Positions 1 to 8,123 of a DNA stretch of 64,000 bases are shown piece by piece. The notes beneath the pieces are model-generated. The model saw nothing but the letters and a program-made list of their open reading frames with translations. It was not told the origin of the DNA and ran no database searches. Origin of the DNA: GAS368 sp965227745 (GTDB lineage Bacteria; Verrucomicrobiota; Verrucomicrobiia; Opitutales; Opitutaceae). Both the position numbers and the translations under genes were made by a program. Numbering within the stretch: the stretch's first letter is position 1; every line of letters begins with the position of its first letter. The DNA lies in the NCBI GenBank assembly GCA_965227745.1, contig OZ245769.1:2418001-2482000 (forward strand), written 5' to 3'.

Positions 1-269
1 TCAAAGGCGGCTTCGTCCGCGGCCCTGAGGAAATCCGCGCGTACTGGACGGAGCAGTGGCGCGAGATCGACCCCCACGTGGAACCCGTGGCCTTCTACTT
101 GGAAGCCACCGACCGCATCCTCGTCGACGTCCATCAAGTCGTGCACGACCTCGCCGGCGCCACCCTCGCCGACGAACACACCGGCCACCGCTTCACCCTC
201 TCCCACGGCCTGATCCAAGCCATGGAAGTCGCCGCACTCCCGCAGCCACCTCCACCATCCGCCCGATAG
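1..269 (+). CDS. SnoaL-like / NTF2-fold protein, C-terminal fragment
   Basis: An open frame enters from the left edge (first full codon at base 3) and stops with TAG at 267-269, leaving about 88 residues. The fragment contains GFVRGPEEIRAYW and then a strand-rich stretch with VHQVVHDLAG, which resembles the end of the SnoaL-like/NTF2-like fold: a small cone-shaped alpha+beta barrel used by many ketosteroid-isomerase-type and accessory proteins. The N-terminus is outside the window, so no catalytic residues can be judged. It converges on the Ig-domain gene at 324, with 54 bp between the two stops. Family assignment rests on a short pattern and is tentative; that it is coding is likely. Confidence 0.6.
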   Translation, partial: KGGFVRGPEEIRAYWTEQWREIDPHVEPVAFYLEATDRILVDVHQVVHDLAGATLADEHTGHRFTLSHGLIQAMEVAALPQPPPPSAR

Positions 270-323
270 CGGTCGAGCCCCGCACGACCAAGCCTGCGCC
301 TGACTCCCGTTACCTGCTCGCCG

Positions 324-3300
324 CTACGGAAGTTCGTAAATTTCCACGAGCACGATGCCGGTCGCCCCCGCAGGGCCACCTACCTGCACCGTATAGGGTC
401 CGGGAGCCAGAGTGGCGACGAGCGCGCCGTCCTTGGAAGTAGCGTTCGGCAGGGCAAAAGCTCCCACTGAGTCAAAAGCCGCGCGTAGCGCAGGCTCGCC
501 GCCCCAGTCCTCGTTTTCGGCGATGCGAGTCTGCCCGCTGAAGAGCGCAAGCCGGGGATCGGTCAGCGTGCCTTGCACGCCAAACGCTCCGAGCGAAGGC
601 CCGATGGCGCGCACGAGCACCCGCTTGCCCTTTTGCCCCCGGAGGACGAATCCCACCGTCAGCGGTGCGGCGCTGCCATCGATCTTGGTCTGCACCGAGA
701 GGTTCACCAGCCGCGGCCTCGCCGGGCTGCTCTCTGCCAGCGGCGTGGCATCGTAGATTTCGGCGAGCGCCACCCCGCCGACCGCATCCGCGCTTGTCAC
801 ATAGACAGTGTAGCCGCCAGCCGGCAGTGACGGAAGCATCACCGCATCACGACTTCCCACCGTGAACGGGAAGGCACCGACTTCGCTGCCCCGCGCTACA
901 GCCCCGGGGAAGCCCGTCCAATCATCGTTGGCGTAGCGTAGCGCGGGGCCGGCATAAAGCTGAGCCACGGGATTGACGAGCGCGCCCCCGACCCCAAACG
1001 CCGTCAGCGCGGGCCCCGCCGCCCGGACCAAGAGCGGAATATTATCCCCGGTGCCGCCGCTGGTCACGAAGCCCACGATCAGCGGCCCCGCCGCGCCACC
1101 GGCCTGGGTACGCACCGAGACATTCGTCAGCCGCTCTCCGGGCGGGCCCGCGGGCAGCGAGAGCACCGCACCGGCGCTGGTGACGGAGCCCGAGCCACTT
1201 GACACGATCGCATCGTACGTGCCGGCGAGGGCGGAGTTGAAGTTGGGAATCTCGATCGTCGAGCGATCCGTCGTCCTCGCTTCAGCTCCAGAGAGAAACT
1301 GGCCGTCGCGCCGCCACCGATAATTCAGGCCCGGCCCGTCCGCCCCCACGCTGAGCCAAACCGTCTGCCCATAGGCTGCTGTCATGCTCACCGGCTGCCG
1401 GGTGATCGTAGGCGCGCCCGTGGTGCGCCCGTTGACCGCCAGGGAAAAGCGGCCCGGCGGGCCGAGCCGCCCCGTATTGTGCACGGCGACCGTGTACGAG
1501 CCCGCATCCGATACGCCCACGGAGCGGAGCGTGAGTGTCGCGCCCGGCCCTTCGTAGATCACGTAGTCGTCTTTCGTCCAAGTGCAGTACGCGTCACCCG
1601 AGATGCTGGCGGTAAAGGTCACGGTCGCGCCCACGGCCACGGTCTGGCTTGGCGGAGTCTGCACGAGTTGGCCGCTGGGCCCCGCTTGCACAGCGACCAC
1701 CGTGCGCCCGCTGGTCACCGAGCCATTGGCATTGGTGGCGACGAGTTCATAGGTGCCGACATCGGCGGCGGTCACGCGGTCGATGTTTAAATTGCTGGTG
1801 GTCGCGCCCGGAATCGCGACTCCGTCCCTGCGCCACTGATACGTTGTGAGGCCCTGTGATCGCACGCTCGCTTGCAATGCAAGCGGACCTCCGAGCACGG
1901 CGGTAAATCGGGCCGGCGGTTGCGGATCGAAGACTGCGGTCGATGTCAGCGTGAGACGAATTTCGCGGGAGTAAATGGTCTCGGAGCCATTGCTGACCGT
2001 CAGGCGGTAGACTCCCGCCGTCTGGGCGTTGGCGCGCTCCACTCGCCACGAAGAGCCCCACGCGATCGACGACCCGACGCGCGTGCGATCATACACCTCC
2101 GAAAAGCCCACGTCGACGCCATCCTTCTGCCACTGGCACCGATAGGGCGGGTTGCCGACAAACGACGTGTCCAGGGAAATAAAGTCGCCTATGAAGTAAG
2201 CTCGATCCGCCGCCTCCGCGGTGAAGTGCAGCGGCGTAGGATCGACGGGCACGCCCAGCAGCACCTCTCTACTAGTCACACTGCCACCTGGCCCGGTGAT
2301 GGTACACGAGACTAGCCCGGAATTTGCCGCACTGGTGACTTTGACCTGCAACGTACGTTGTGTGGTGTCCGTGCCAGGAGGCAGGAAAAATCCCCTCCAC
2401 GCATACGTGAAAGGGCCTTCTCCGTCGGCCGTCACGCTGAAGAGCGCCGTGCCCCCGATAGGCACAGCTTGATCGACTGGCTGCACGGAAATCGTCGGCG
2501 GTCCCGCTATTACGACGCGGGCAGCCACGCTATCGACGGTCTGCCCGCCATTCGTGGCGCGCACCCAATAGGCCACCGCCGCAGGCACCGTTACCGTCAG
2601 AGTGGCAATACCGGTCACCGTATTCACGCTGACTCCGGTCGTGATCGGCGTGCGCGTATCGCCGGGCTCGCCCCGGTACCAAGCGTACGTCGTGGTGGCA
2701 CTCAAGCCCACCGCGCGGGCGCGAAGCTGGATCTGCGTATTAGCCGGCGCTGCGATCCGCTCGACTGGCTGCAGGACGAAATACGCTGGAATCGGCGTGC
2801 CTTGGACCGTGAACTCAAAGCCCTCGTTGGGAAACGGGTGCGTGGTCGTCGGGCGCGTGCCCCCTGCAACCGTGAATGAGCCATTGGTCGCATACGTCGC
2901 GCTCCGTCCGGCGTTATCGACTACAGATACCGCCGACACGGTGTACGGGCCCGGGGTCCAATCTGCCTCGACCGGCACGGTAAACGTACCGCTCGCTGCC
3001 GTCGTAACGAAATTACGGACGCCGCCGTACGGGCCATTAATCCGCAATTGCACCGAGCGCACCCCGTAGGGGCCGGCTGTGGTCGCAAAATTGAATTTTA
3101 ATGACGAGCCGGAGGCAAACTCCGCCCCGCCTTCACGCGTCCACGAAGAGAGCAAGGCCACCGTCGCCGTCGCGCTCGCTCCCGTCACGCTAAACCCCAG
3201 CGAGTCACTCGAGTTGAAATAGTCCAACCCAGTGGCAAACGAAAGCGTGCCGATCAACCTGATCACGGTCCGAACCGTGGGTGAACCGTACAACAAGACG

Positions 3301-4094
3301 GTCCCCGAAGGGCCGCCTAGTTGTACCGAGCTATAGTCATAGCGCCCATTGGCCATCTCCGCGAGGATCGGGATGGCAATTTCCCCCGTGGGCGTAGTCA
3401 GATCGGCGAAAACCGTGTGGGACAAGCCGGCCTGGGTCCGAAACGCCAGAGTGAGGCGCGACCAGGGCGTGGCTCCCGGCTTTATCACGTACCGAAATCG
3501 GGCGACGCCGCCGGGCGAAAGCACGGCGGTCGTAAGCGGAGTCAATTCGACCAATTGGGACGCATTAAGCACCGCGCTCGCCCCTTCGATCTGGAGCGCG
3601 AGACCGGCAAAGGAGAAGGAATGGGTGGACGGCCCCGCGTAGGGCTGCGCTGGCGTCGCCACGACTTGGGCCCCGCTCAACTCCTCCGAGGAATACCTCA
3701 CCGTGCGCCCCCATGAATCCGTCAGTGTAATCTGCAGAAACATATATGGTCCATTGACCCAATCCTCGGTGATCGAAACCGACAGCAACCCAGATCCGAT
3801 ATTCGTCGACCTAATCTCTTGAACATCCTGCGCCGAGACCAATACGCACGCGATCTCAGTGGTCGGCGCAGTTCCCGGCTGGATCGTGAATCGGTACGAT
3901 ACGACGTCTCCCAGCTTCGCGTTCGCCGGCGATTCGCGGGTGATCGACAGCAGCCTCGGATACTCGAGATCCGCGCGCAGTGGCGTCGCCATGACTGCCG
4001 CCAAGAGCAGTCCGCAAAGGGCCGCCCCCCGGGAGCGCATCAAAGCCCAAACAATCCTCGTGACTACGACGCGAAAGAGTAAAGCGATCTCCAT
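324..4094 (-). CDS. Secreted multi-Ig-domain protein with a C-terminal tandem module
   Basis: About 1256 residues from ATG 4094; ATG 4040 gives a cleaner signal peptide (MRSRGAALCGLLLAAVMATP) and may be the true start. The first half has long beta-strand repeats with GPY..V..V-type patterns. The middle carries at least five Ig-like domains, each with a Q-P start, a central Y.W.R/K.G and a D.G.Y..V end. The C-terminal 250 residues hold two copies of a module beginning L.N.SV.T and containing LVRA.GP.L.AFGV (near 3.0-3.3 kb from the start), common at the ends of secreted Opitutaceae proteins. No enzyme motif is visible; an extracellular binding or adhesion role is an inference. A perfect 33-bp palindrome lies 30 bp upstream of ATG 4094. 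Confidence 0.85.
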   Translation of the reverse strand: MEIALLFRVVVTRIVWALMRSRGAALCGLLLAAVMATPLRADLEYPRLLSITRESPANAKLGDVVSYRFTIQPGTAPTTEIACVLVSAQDVQEIRSTNIGSGLLSVSITEDWVNGPYMFLQITLTDSWGRTVRYSSEELSGAQVVATPAQPYAGPSTHSFSFAGLALQIEGASAVLNASQLVELTPLTTAVLSPGGVARFRYVIKPGATPWSRLTLAFRTQAGLSHTVFADLTTPTGEIAIPILAEMANGRYDYSSVQLGGPSGTVLLYGSPTVRTVIRLIGTLSFATGLDYFNSSDSLGFSVTGASATATVALLSSWTREGGAEFASGSSLKFNFATTAGPYGVRSVQLRINGPYGGVRNFVTTAASGTFTVPVEADWTPGPYTVSAVSVVDNAGRSATYATNGSFTVAGGTRPTTTHPFPNEGFEFTVQGTPIPAYFVLQPVERIAAPANTQIQLRARAVGLSATTTYAWYRGEPGDTRTPITTGVSVNTVTGIATLTVTVPAAVAYWVRATNGGQTVDSVAARVVIAGPPTISVQPVDQAVPIGGTALFSVTADGEGPFTYAWRGFFLPPGTDTTQRTLQVKVTSAANSGLVSCTITGPGGSVTSREVLLGVPVDPTPLHFTAEAADRAYFIGDFISLDTSFVGNPPYRCQWQKDGVDVGFSEVYDRTRVGSSIAWGSSWRVERANAQTAGVYRLTVSNGSETIYSREIRLTLTSTAVFDPQPPARFTAVLGGPLALQASVRSQGLTTYQWRRDGVAIPGATTSNLNIDRVTAADVGTYELVATNANGSVTSGRTVVAVQAGPSGQLVQTPPSQTVAVGATVTFTASISGDAYCTWTKDDYVIYEGPGATLTLRSVGVSDAGSYTVAVHNTGRLGPPGRFSLAVNGRTTGAPTITRQPVSMTAAYGQTVWLSVGADGPGLNYRWRRDGQFLSGAEARTTDRSTIEIPNFNSALAGTYDAIVSSGSGSVTSAGAVLSLPAGPPGERLTNVSVRTQAGGAAGPLIVGFVTSGGTGDNIPLLVRAAGPALTAFGVGGALVNPVAQLYAGPALRYANDDWTGFPGAVARGSEVGAFPFTVGSRDAVMLPSLPAGGYTVYVTSADAVGGVALAEIYDATPLAESSPARPRLVNLSVQTKIDGSAAPLTVGFVLRGQKGKRVLVRAIGPSLGAFGVQGTLTDPRLALFSGQTRIAENEDWGGEPALRAAFDSVGAFALPNATSKDGALVATLAPGPYTVQVGGPAGATGIVLVEIYELP

Positions 4095-4123
4095 GGAGGT
4101 GGCGCGAATCAATCATCAGTTTC

Positions 4124-4156
4124 GGCAGCGACAATATTATTAATATTGTCGCTGCC
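4124..4156. promoter_or_regulatory. Perfect 33-bp palindrome (operator or leader hairpin)
   Basis: GGCAGCGACAATATTA at 4124-4139, one central T at 4140, and its exact reverse complement at 4141-4156: a 16-bp perfect dyad with an AT-rich core and GC-rich ends. It sits between pyrG and the Ig-domain gene, 30-84 bp upstream of that gene's possible starts and 115 bp past the pyrG stop. No T-run follows on the minus strand, so an operator or 5'-leader hairpin is more likely than a terminator. Confidence 0.6.
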
Positions 4157-4199
4157 GACCGCGGACCGAATATCTCCGGTCAAAATCGGCGAGCACTAA

Positions 4200-4240
4200 A
4201 CTGGGGCCCGTCTACTATAAAATATAGAACGTCCCCCAGT
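4200..4240. promoter_or_regulatory. Imperfect 41-bp dyad between pyrG and the Ig-domain gene
   Basis: ACTGGGG at 4200-4206 mirrors CCCCAGT at 4234-4240, with an inner pair CTATA / ATAG around 4214-4227, so the whole stretch is roughly palindromic with mismatched bulges. It lies 31 bp downstream of the pyrG stop on the minus strand and 44 bp from the second, perfect palindrome. It could be a pyrG terminator-like fold or part of the promoter of the Ig gene, since the core (TATATTTTATAG on the minus strand) is -10-like. Confidence 0.35.
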
Positions 4241-4270
4241 CCAACGACGCCTCCCCTCAACCCGCCCTGC

Positions 4271-5998
4271 TCATCCCTTCTTCTTTGCCCCGCTCGGTGC
4301 CGTCTTCCCGACCGCCTTCGCCGGGATCACCTTCCCCGCCGGCTTCACAGCCTTCGCGGTTTTCGCAGTCTTCCCACTCACCACCTTCGCGCCCTTTGCG
4401 CTCAGCGCCCGGCGCTTCAGCGTCGCCGCGATAAACGCCGCGAAGAGCGGATGCGCCTTGTTCGGCTTCGATTGAAATTCCGGGTGCGCCTGCGTGCCGA
4501 GGAACCACGGGTGCCCCTTCAGCTCCATCACCTCGACGAGATTGCGGCGCGGATTCACGCCGCTCACGATCAGGCCCGCGCGCTGGAGCTGGCCCACGTA
4601 GGCGTTGTTGACCTCGTAGCGGTGACGATGGCGCTCGCGCACGCTGTCGGCGCCGTACGCTTTGTGCGCGAGGGTGCCGGCCGTGAGCGCGCACTCGTAG
4701 CTGCCGAGGCGCATGCTCGCGCCCTTGTCGATGATCTTCTTCTGCTCCTCCATCATGTTGATGACGGGATGCGCCGCCGCCGGGTCAAATTCCATGCTGT
4801 TCGCGCCCTTTAGCTTCAGCACATTGCGCGCAAACTCGATCACCGCGATTTGCAGGCCGAGACACAGCCCGTAGTAAGGAATCCCGTTTTCGCGCGCATA
4901 CTTCGCCGCCGCGATCTTGCCCTCCGTGCCACGGTCGCCAAAGCCACCGGGCACGAGAATGCCGTCGAGCCCCTTCAGCGCCGCGAGGCCTCCCTTCTTT
5001 TCGAGATCCTCCGCGTCGATGCGGCGGACGACCACTTTGCAATTATTCGCGATGCCCGCGTGCGTGATCGATTCGTAAACCGATTTGTACGCGTCCTGCA
5101 GCTCGATGTACTTGCCCACCACGCCGATCGTCACCTCGTACTTCGGGTTGAGCAGCCGGCGCACGATATCCTCCCAGAGATTTTTCTGCGGCAGCGGATT
5201 TTTCAATCCGAGCAGGTCGAGCACGAGTTGGTCGAGGCCTTCCTTTTGCAGCGCCAGCGGTAGCTCGTAGATGGAGTGCTCCACATCGCGGCACTCGATC
5301 ACGGCCTTCACCGGCACATTGCAAAACATCGAGAGCTTGTCCCGCAGATCGTGGTCCAGCGGATGATCCGTGCGGCACACCAGCACATCGGGCTGGATGC
5401 CGATCTCGCGCAGCTTCGCCACCGATTGCTGCGTCGGTTTCGTCTTCAGCTCGCCCGCCGCGATCAGGTACGGCACCAGCGTGACGTGGATGAAAATCGC
5501 GTCGTTCGCCCCCACCTCGAGCGCAAATTGCCGCATCGCCTCGAGAAACGGCAACCCCTCGATGTCACCCGTCGTGCCACCGATCTCCGTGATCAAAATA
5601 TCCGCGTCCTTCCCGCCCGCGTAGATGCGCTCCTTGATCTCATTGGTCACGTGCGGGATCACTTGCACCGTCTTGCCCAGATAGTCGCCGCGCCGCTCCT
5701 TCTGGATCACGTTTTCGTACACCTGGCCCGACGACAGCGAGTTGAGCCGCGAGAGCTTCCCGCTGGTGAACCGCTCGTAGTGCCCCAAGTCCAGATCCGT
5801 CTCCGCGCCATCCTCCAGCACGTACACTTCGCCGTGCTGAAACGGGCTCATCGTGCCCGGATCGACATTGAGATACGGGTCGAACTTCTGGATGCGGACC
5901 ACCAGCCCGCGCATCTCCAGCAACGCGCCCAAGGACGCGGCCGTAAGACCCTTGCCCAATGAAGAAACGACACCACCCGTGACGAAAATATATTTCAC
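4271..5998 (-). CDS. pyrG: CTP synthase
   Basis: 575 residues from a GTG start. It makes CTP from UTP, ATP and glutamine in the cytoplasm. The N-terminal amidoligase domain begins KYIFVTGGVVSSLGKGL (nucleotide-binding loop) and has the family's DPYLNVDPGTMSPFQHGEV segment near residue 40. The C-terminal class I glutaminase has the nucleophile elbow YGLCLGLQ and the HPEF motif. Catalytic residues look intact. The protein is about 30 residues longer than the E. coli enzyme because of a 45-residue tail rich in Lys, Ala and Pro (12 Lys, ending AKKKG), which is unlike the rest of the protein. It is apparently monocistronic, with a repeat-filled spacer upstream. Confidence 0.97.
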   Translation of the reverse strand: MKYIFVTGGVVSSLGKGLTAASLGALLEMRGLVVRIQKFDPYLNVDPGTMSPFQHGEVYVLEDGAETDLDLGHYERFTSGKLSRLNSLSSGQVYENVIQKERRGDYLGKTVQVIPHVTNEIKERIYAGGKDADILITEIGGTTGDIEGLPFLEAMRQFALEVGANDAIFIHVTLVPYLIAAGELKTKPTQQSVAKLREIGIQPDVLVCRTDHPLDHDLRDKLSMFCNVPVKAVIECRDVEHSIYELPLALQKEGLDQLVLDLLGLKNPLPQKNLWEDIVRRLLNPKYEVTIGVVGKYIELQDAYKSVYESITHAGIANNCKVVVRRIDAEDLEKKGGLAALKGLDGILVPGGFGDRGTEGKIAAAKYARENGIPYYGLCLGLQIAVIEFARNVLKLKGANSMEFDPAAAHPVINMMEEQKKIIDKGASMRLGSYECALTAGTLAHKAYGADSVRERHRHRYEVNNAYVGQLQRAGLIVSGVNPRRNLVEVMELKGHPWFLGTQAHPEFQSKPNKAHPLFAAFIAATLKRRALSAKGAKVVSGKTAKTAKAVKPAGKVIPAKAVGKTAPSGAKKKG

Positions 5999-6687
5999 GG
6001 GTTACAAGGTTGAGCCCCCCCCGTCAGCACGCGCAAGCCAAAGTTCGAAAAACAATTTTCCCCCCTCTCAAAACTCCCCTCCACCCCACTCCCGCCCATT
6101 CAAATTTCTCCCCCCAGCCACGCCCAAACGCCCCTCCTTCCCGCTCTCCCCACCCTTCTGTTCAACTTTTTCCCAAAAAAACTTCCCGCTCTCCTCACCA
6201 CTCGCGCCCCCTTTTCAGCCTCCGCACCTTCGCGTCTTTGCGCTTAACCCCAAGTCCCATCCCGTCCATTTGTCGTCTCCACGTTATCCCCATCTCGTCT
6301 CTCCGCTCCCTCCGTTTCCGCCCGTAAAATTCCTCCCCTTTTTCGTGTGTTTAGTGTGTTTCGTGGGCATCCTTCCGTCTCTGCCCGGTTTTTCTTCCGT
6401 GTGCTCCGTGGGCCACTCCGCCCGATCTCTGTGTCTCCGTGCCTCTGTGGTTCAATTCTCCCCCACAAAATCACCGGACCACAGAGAAATCCCCGCCTCC
6501 ACCCCAGCCCTTCGCGTCCCCTTCGCGCCTTCGCGTCTTCGCGCTTACACAAAACGCCCGGCACCCGCTTTCGTGTGCTCCGCGTGCTCCGTGGGTCACT
6601 TCTTTCCTGTCTTCTTCCTTCTTTGTGTCCCCTTCGCACCTTCGCGTCTTGGCGTTTAGAAAATCGTCCCTCTGCGCGCGCCCCGCG
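5999..6687. repeat. Spacer of quasi-periodic phrase repeats (families A-D)
   Basis: No gene is seen. The spacer contains, on the plus strand: family A (CTTCGCGTCTTTGCGCTTA) at 6219-6250, 6509-6547 and 6625-6657; family B (TTTCGTGTG/TTTAGTGTG units) at 6342-6368; family C (CTTCCGTGTGCTCCGTGGG) at 6394-6414 and 6571-6598; family D (CTCTGTGTCTCCGTGCC) at 6427-6455. Each phrase has an 8-10 bp internal period. The open frames crossing it are low-complexity and rejected as coding. Confidence 0.8.
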
Positions 6688-7029
6688 CTACTGCATCAAC
6701 AACCACCCCACCGTCCCCAGCCCCACCACGATCACCGCGATCAACATCACCCACAGCGCCAGCTTGATCAGCCGCAGCACGATCCAGATGAACACCGCTA
6801 GGAAGATCGTCCCCAGCAACACCACCAGCCACGTCGGATAATCCCCCAGCGACAACGGCACCAACGGCGGCTGCCCGCCCGCAGCCGGCCCCGCCGATCC
6901 CCCGCCGGCCTTCTCCGCCGCCGTCGCCGCCGCCAGAAAAACAAGTGACTTGAATAACAGCACTCCCCCCACGAAGCCCCACCCGCGCGCCCACTCCAAG
7001 TAAAATGATTTGCCCCGCCCCGCGCCCAT
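6688..7029 (-). CDS. Small membrane protein, unknown function
   Basis: About 113 residues if started at ATG 7029; TTG/GTG starts at 7062 or 6963 are alternatives. A hydrophobic segment near residues 22-38 (LLFKSLVFLAAATAA) may be a signal anchor, followed by a Gly/Ala/Pro linker and then a long hydrophobic region (YPTWLVVLLGTIFLAVFIWIVL and LALWVMLIAVIVVGLGTVGW) forming one or two helices at the C-terminus. I do not recognise a family. Its start lies 17 bp from the GTG proposed for the divergent plus-strand gene, so the two would share a very short promoter region. Coding is likely because the hydrophobic pattern is coherent; the start is uncertain. Confidence 0.6.
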   Translation of the reverse strand: MGAGRGKSFYLEWARGWGFVGGVLLFKSLVFLAAATAAEKAGGGSAGPAAGGQPPLVPLSLGDYPTWLVVLLGTIFLAVFIWIVLRLIKLALWVMLIAVIVVGLGTVGWLLMQ

Positions 7030-7046
7030 CTTCCTGCTCAACCCTT

Positions 7047-7430
7047 GTGCAATCAAAACCACAACTCCTGGCCTGGCTGACCTGTGACGGTGTCCACATC
7101 GACCCCGGCACCGGCAAGCATACCATCCTCGGCATCTTTTCGAACATTCAGGCGCGGCAATTCCCCGTCACGCACCCGTTCATGATCTGGTTCCTCTCGA
7201 TCAGCGACGTCGCGCCCGGCAAGCACCAGCTCCGCATCTCCATGGGCCTCCACGGCACCAAGGCCCAGCAACTCCTCGACCGCCCCTTCGAGTCCCAGAG
7301 CCCCCTCCACCGCATCAACCTCATCAACGAAATCCGCAACCTCAGCTTCCCCGCCCCCGGCGAATACGAACTCTTCATCGACATCGACGAAGAACTCCTC
7401 CTCGCCACCAGCTTCCTCGTCTCCGGCTAA
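7047..7430 (+). CDS. Conserved hypothetical protein, DUF6941-like
   Basis: About 127 residues from GTG 7047. The N-terminus LLAWLTCDGVHIDPGTGKH, followed by ILGIFSNI, matches the pattern I associate with uncharacterised proteins of the DUF6941 type (CD.V..D..TGK.TI.GIF), and the frame stays open upstream to ATG 7005 without family-like residues, which is why the GTG was chosen. The body is strand-rich (HQLRISMGLHG, YELFIDIDEELL), suggesting a small beta-sandwich; no catalytic motif is visible. It has no operon partner: downstream is a 690-bp repeat-rich spacer. Function is unknown. Confidence 0.6.
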   Translation: MQSKPQLLAWLTCDGVHIDPGTGKHTILGIFSNIQARQFPVTHPFMIWFLSISDVAPGKHQLRISMGLHGTKAQQLLDRPFESQSPLHRINLINEIRNLSFPAPGEYELFIDIDEELLLATSFLVSG

Positions 7431-7508
7431 AGCAGACCGGACTTCCGTCCGCCCCGCGCGCCTCAGTTCAGAATTTGAACCACGGCTGGCCCCAGATGAA
7501 CCCCGATA

Positions 7509-7603
7509 ATACCAGTAGCTGATGACCTTTTGACTTTCTGGGAGCTGCGAGCGTGAGCGAGTGGCGGTTTGGCTATCGTCCAAATATCAACAGCCGTTGG
7601 TAT
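7509..7603. mobile_element. 95-bp element with ATACCAG..TTGGTAT ends, copy 1
   Basis: This stretch is the same length as 14312-14406 and shares with it the ends (ATACCAGTA ... TGGTAT) and the core GCGAGTGGC-GTTTGGC-ATCGTCCAA. The ends form an inverted repeat (ATACCAG against TTGGTAT, one mismatch). No coding capacity is evident. It resembles a miniature inverted-repeat element or a structured repeat; assignment as mobile is an inference from two copies. Confidence 0.45.
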
Positions 7604-8123
7604 AAGAACTCGATCTCAAAGGCCGCTAAGATCCATCCGCTCCATCGACAACTCCCTCGCGACCGACCCACCTCCCACGCCGTCCTGAATCCGTGTCCAT
7701 CTGTGCCCATCCGTGGTTTCTCCCTGCCTTGTCTTAAGCCGCGCCCTCCCGCCCTTCCCGATCTTCCTGTTCAAATCCTTTTCTAAAATGGACGCCTTCG
7801 CCCCAAACTCGAACCACCCGTTCAACTCTTCGCGCCTTCGCGTCTTTGCGCTTAACTAACAGACCCGGCTCCCACCAGTTTCCCATCCAGTCTCCCTCGC
7901 CCTTCTTCCTTTTCCTGCACCTCGGTTCCCTCCGTTTCCCCCTTTAGAAAGTCTGTCCCTTCTTTCGTGTGTTTTGTGTGTTTCGTGGCTCCTCTTCCGA
8001 GTCTGCGGTCTTCCTTCTGTGTGGTCCGTGTGTTCCGTGGGCAACTTCAGTCCCTGTCCCACTCCATTTCTCTTCCACTTAAACTTCTCCCTTAAACGCT
8101 TCCTCGTCTCGTCTTCCCATCGC
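7604..8123. repeat. Phrase-repeat spacer upstream of the PfkB kinase
   Basis: No gene is seen. Family E (ATCCGTGTCCATCTGTGCCC) lies at 7689-7720; family I (TTCCCGATCTTCCTGTTCAA) at 7747-7776; family A at 7828-7856; family B at 7964-7990; family C at 8014-8046. The frame of the downstream kinase is open through the last two blocks, but the translated phrase is not protein-like, so the kinase start is placed at ATG 8124. Confidence 0.75.

Noticed and set aside
5853..6659. 268-codon frame across the pyrG start and phrase repeats
   Set aside because: Pro/Ser/Phe-rich translation of phrase repeats; no protein-like features.
7974..8123. N-terminal extension of the PfkB kinase
   Set aside because: The in-frame extension translates family B/C phrases; the kinase fold starts after ATG 8124.
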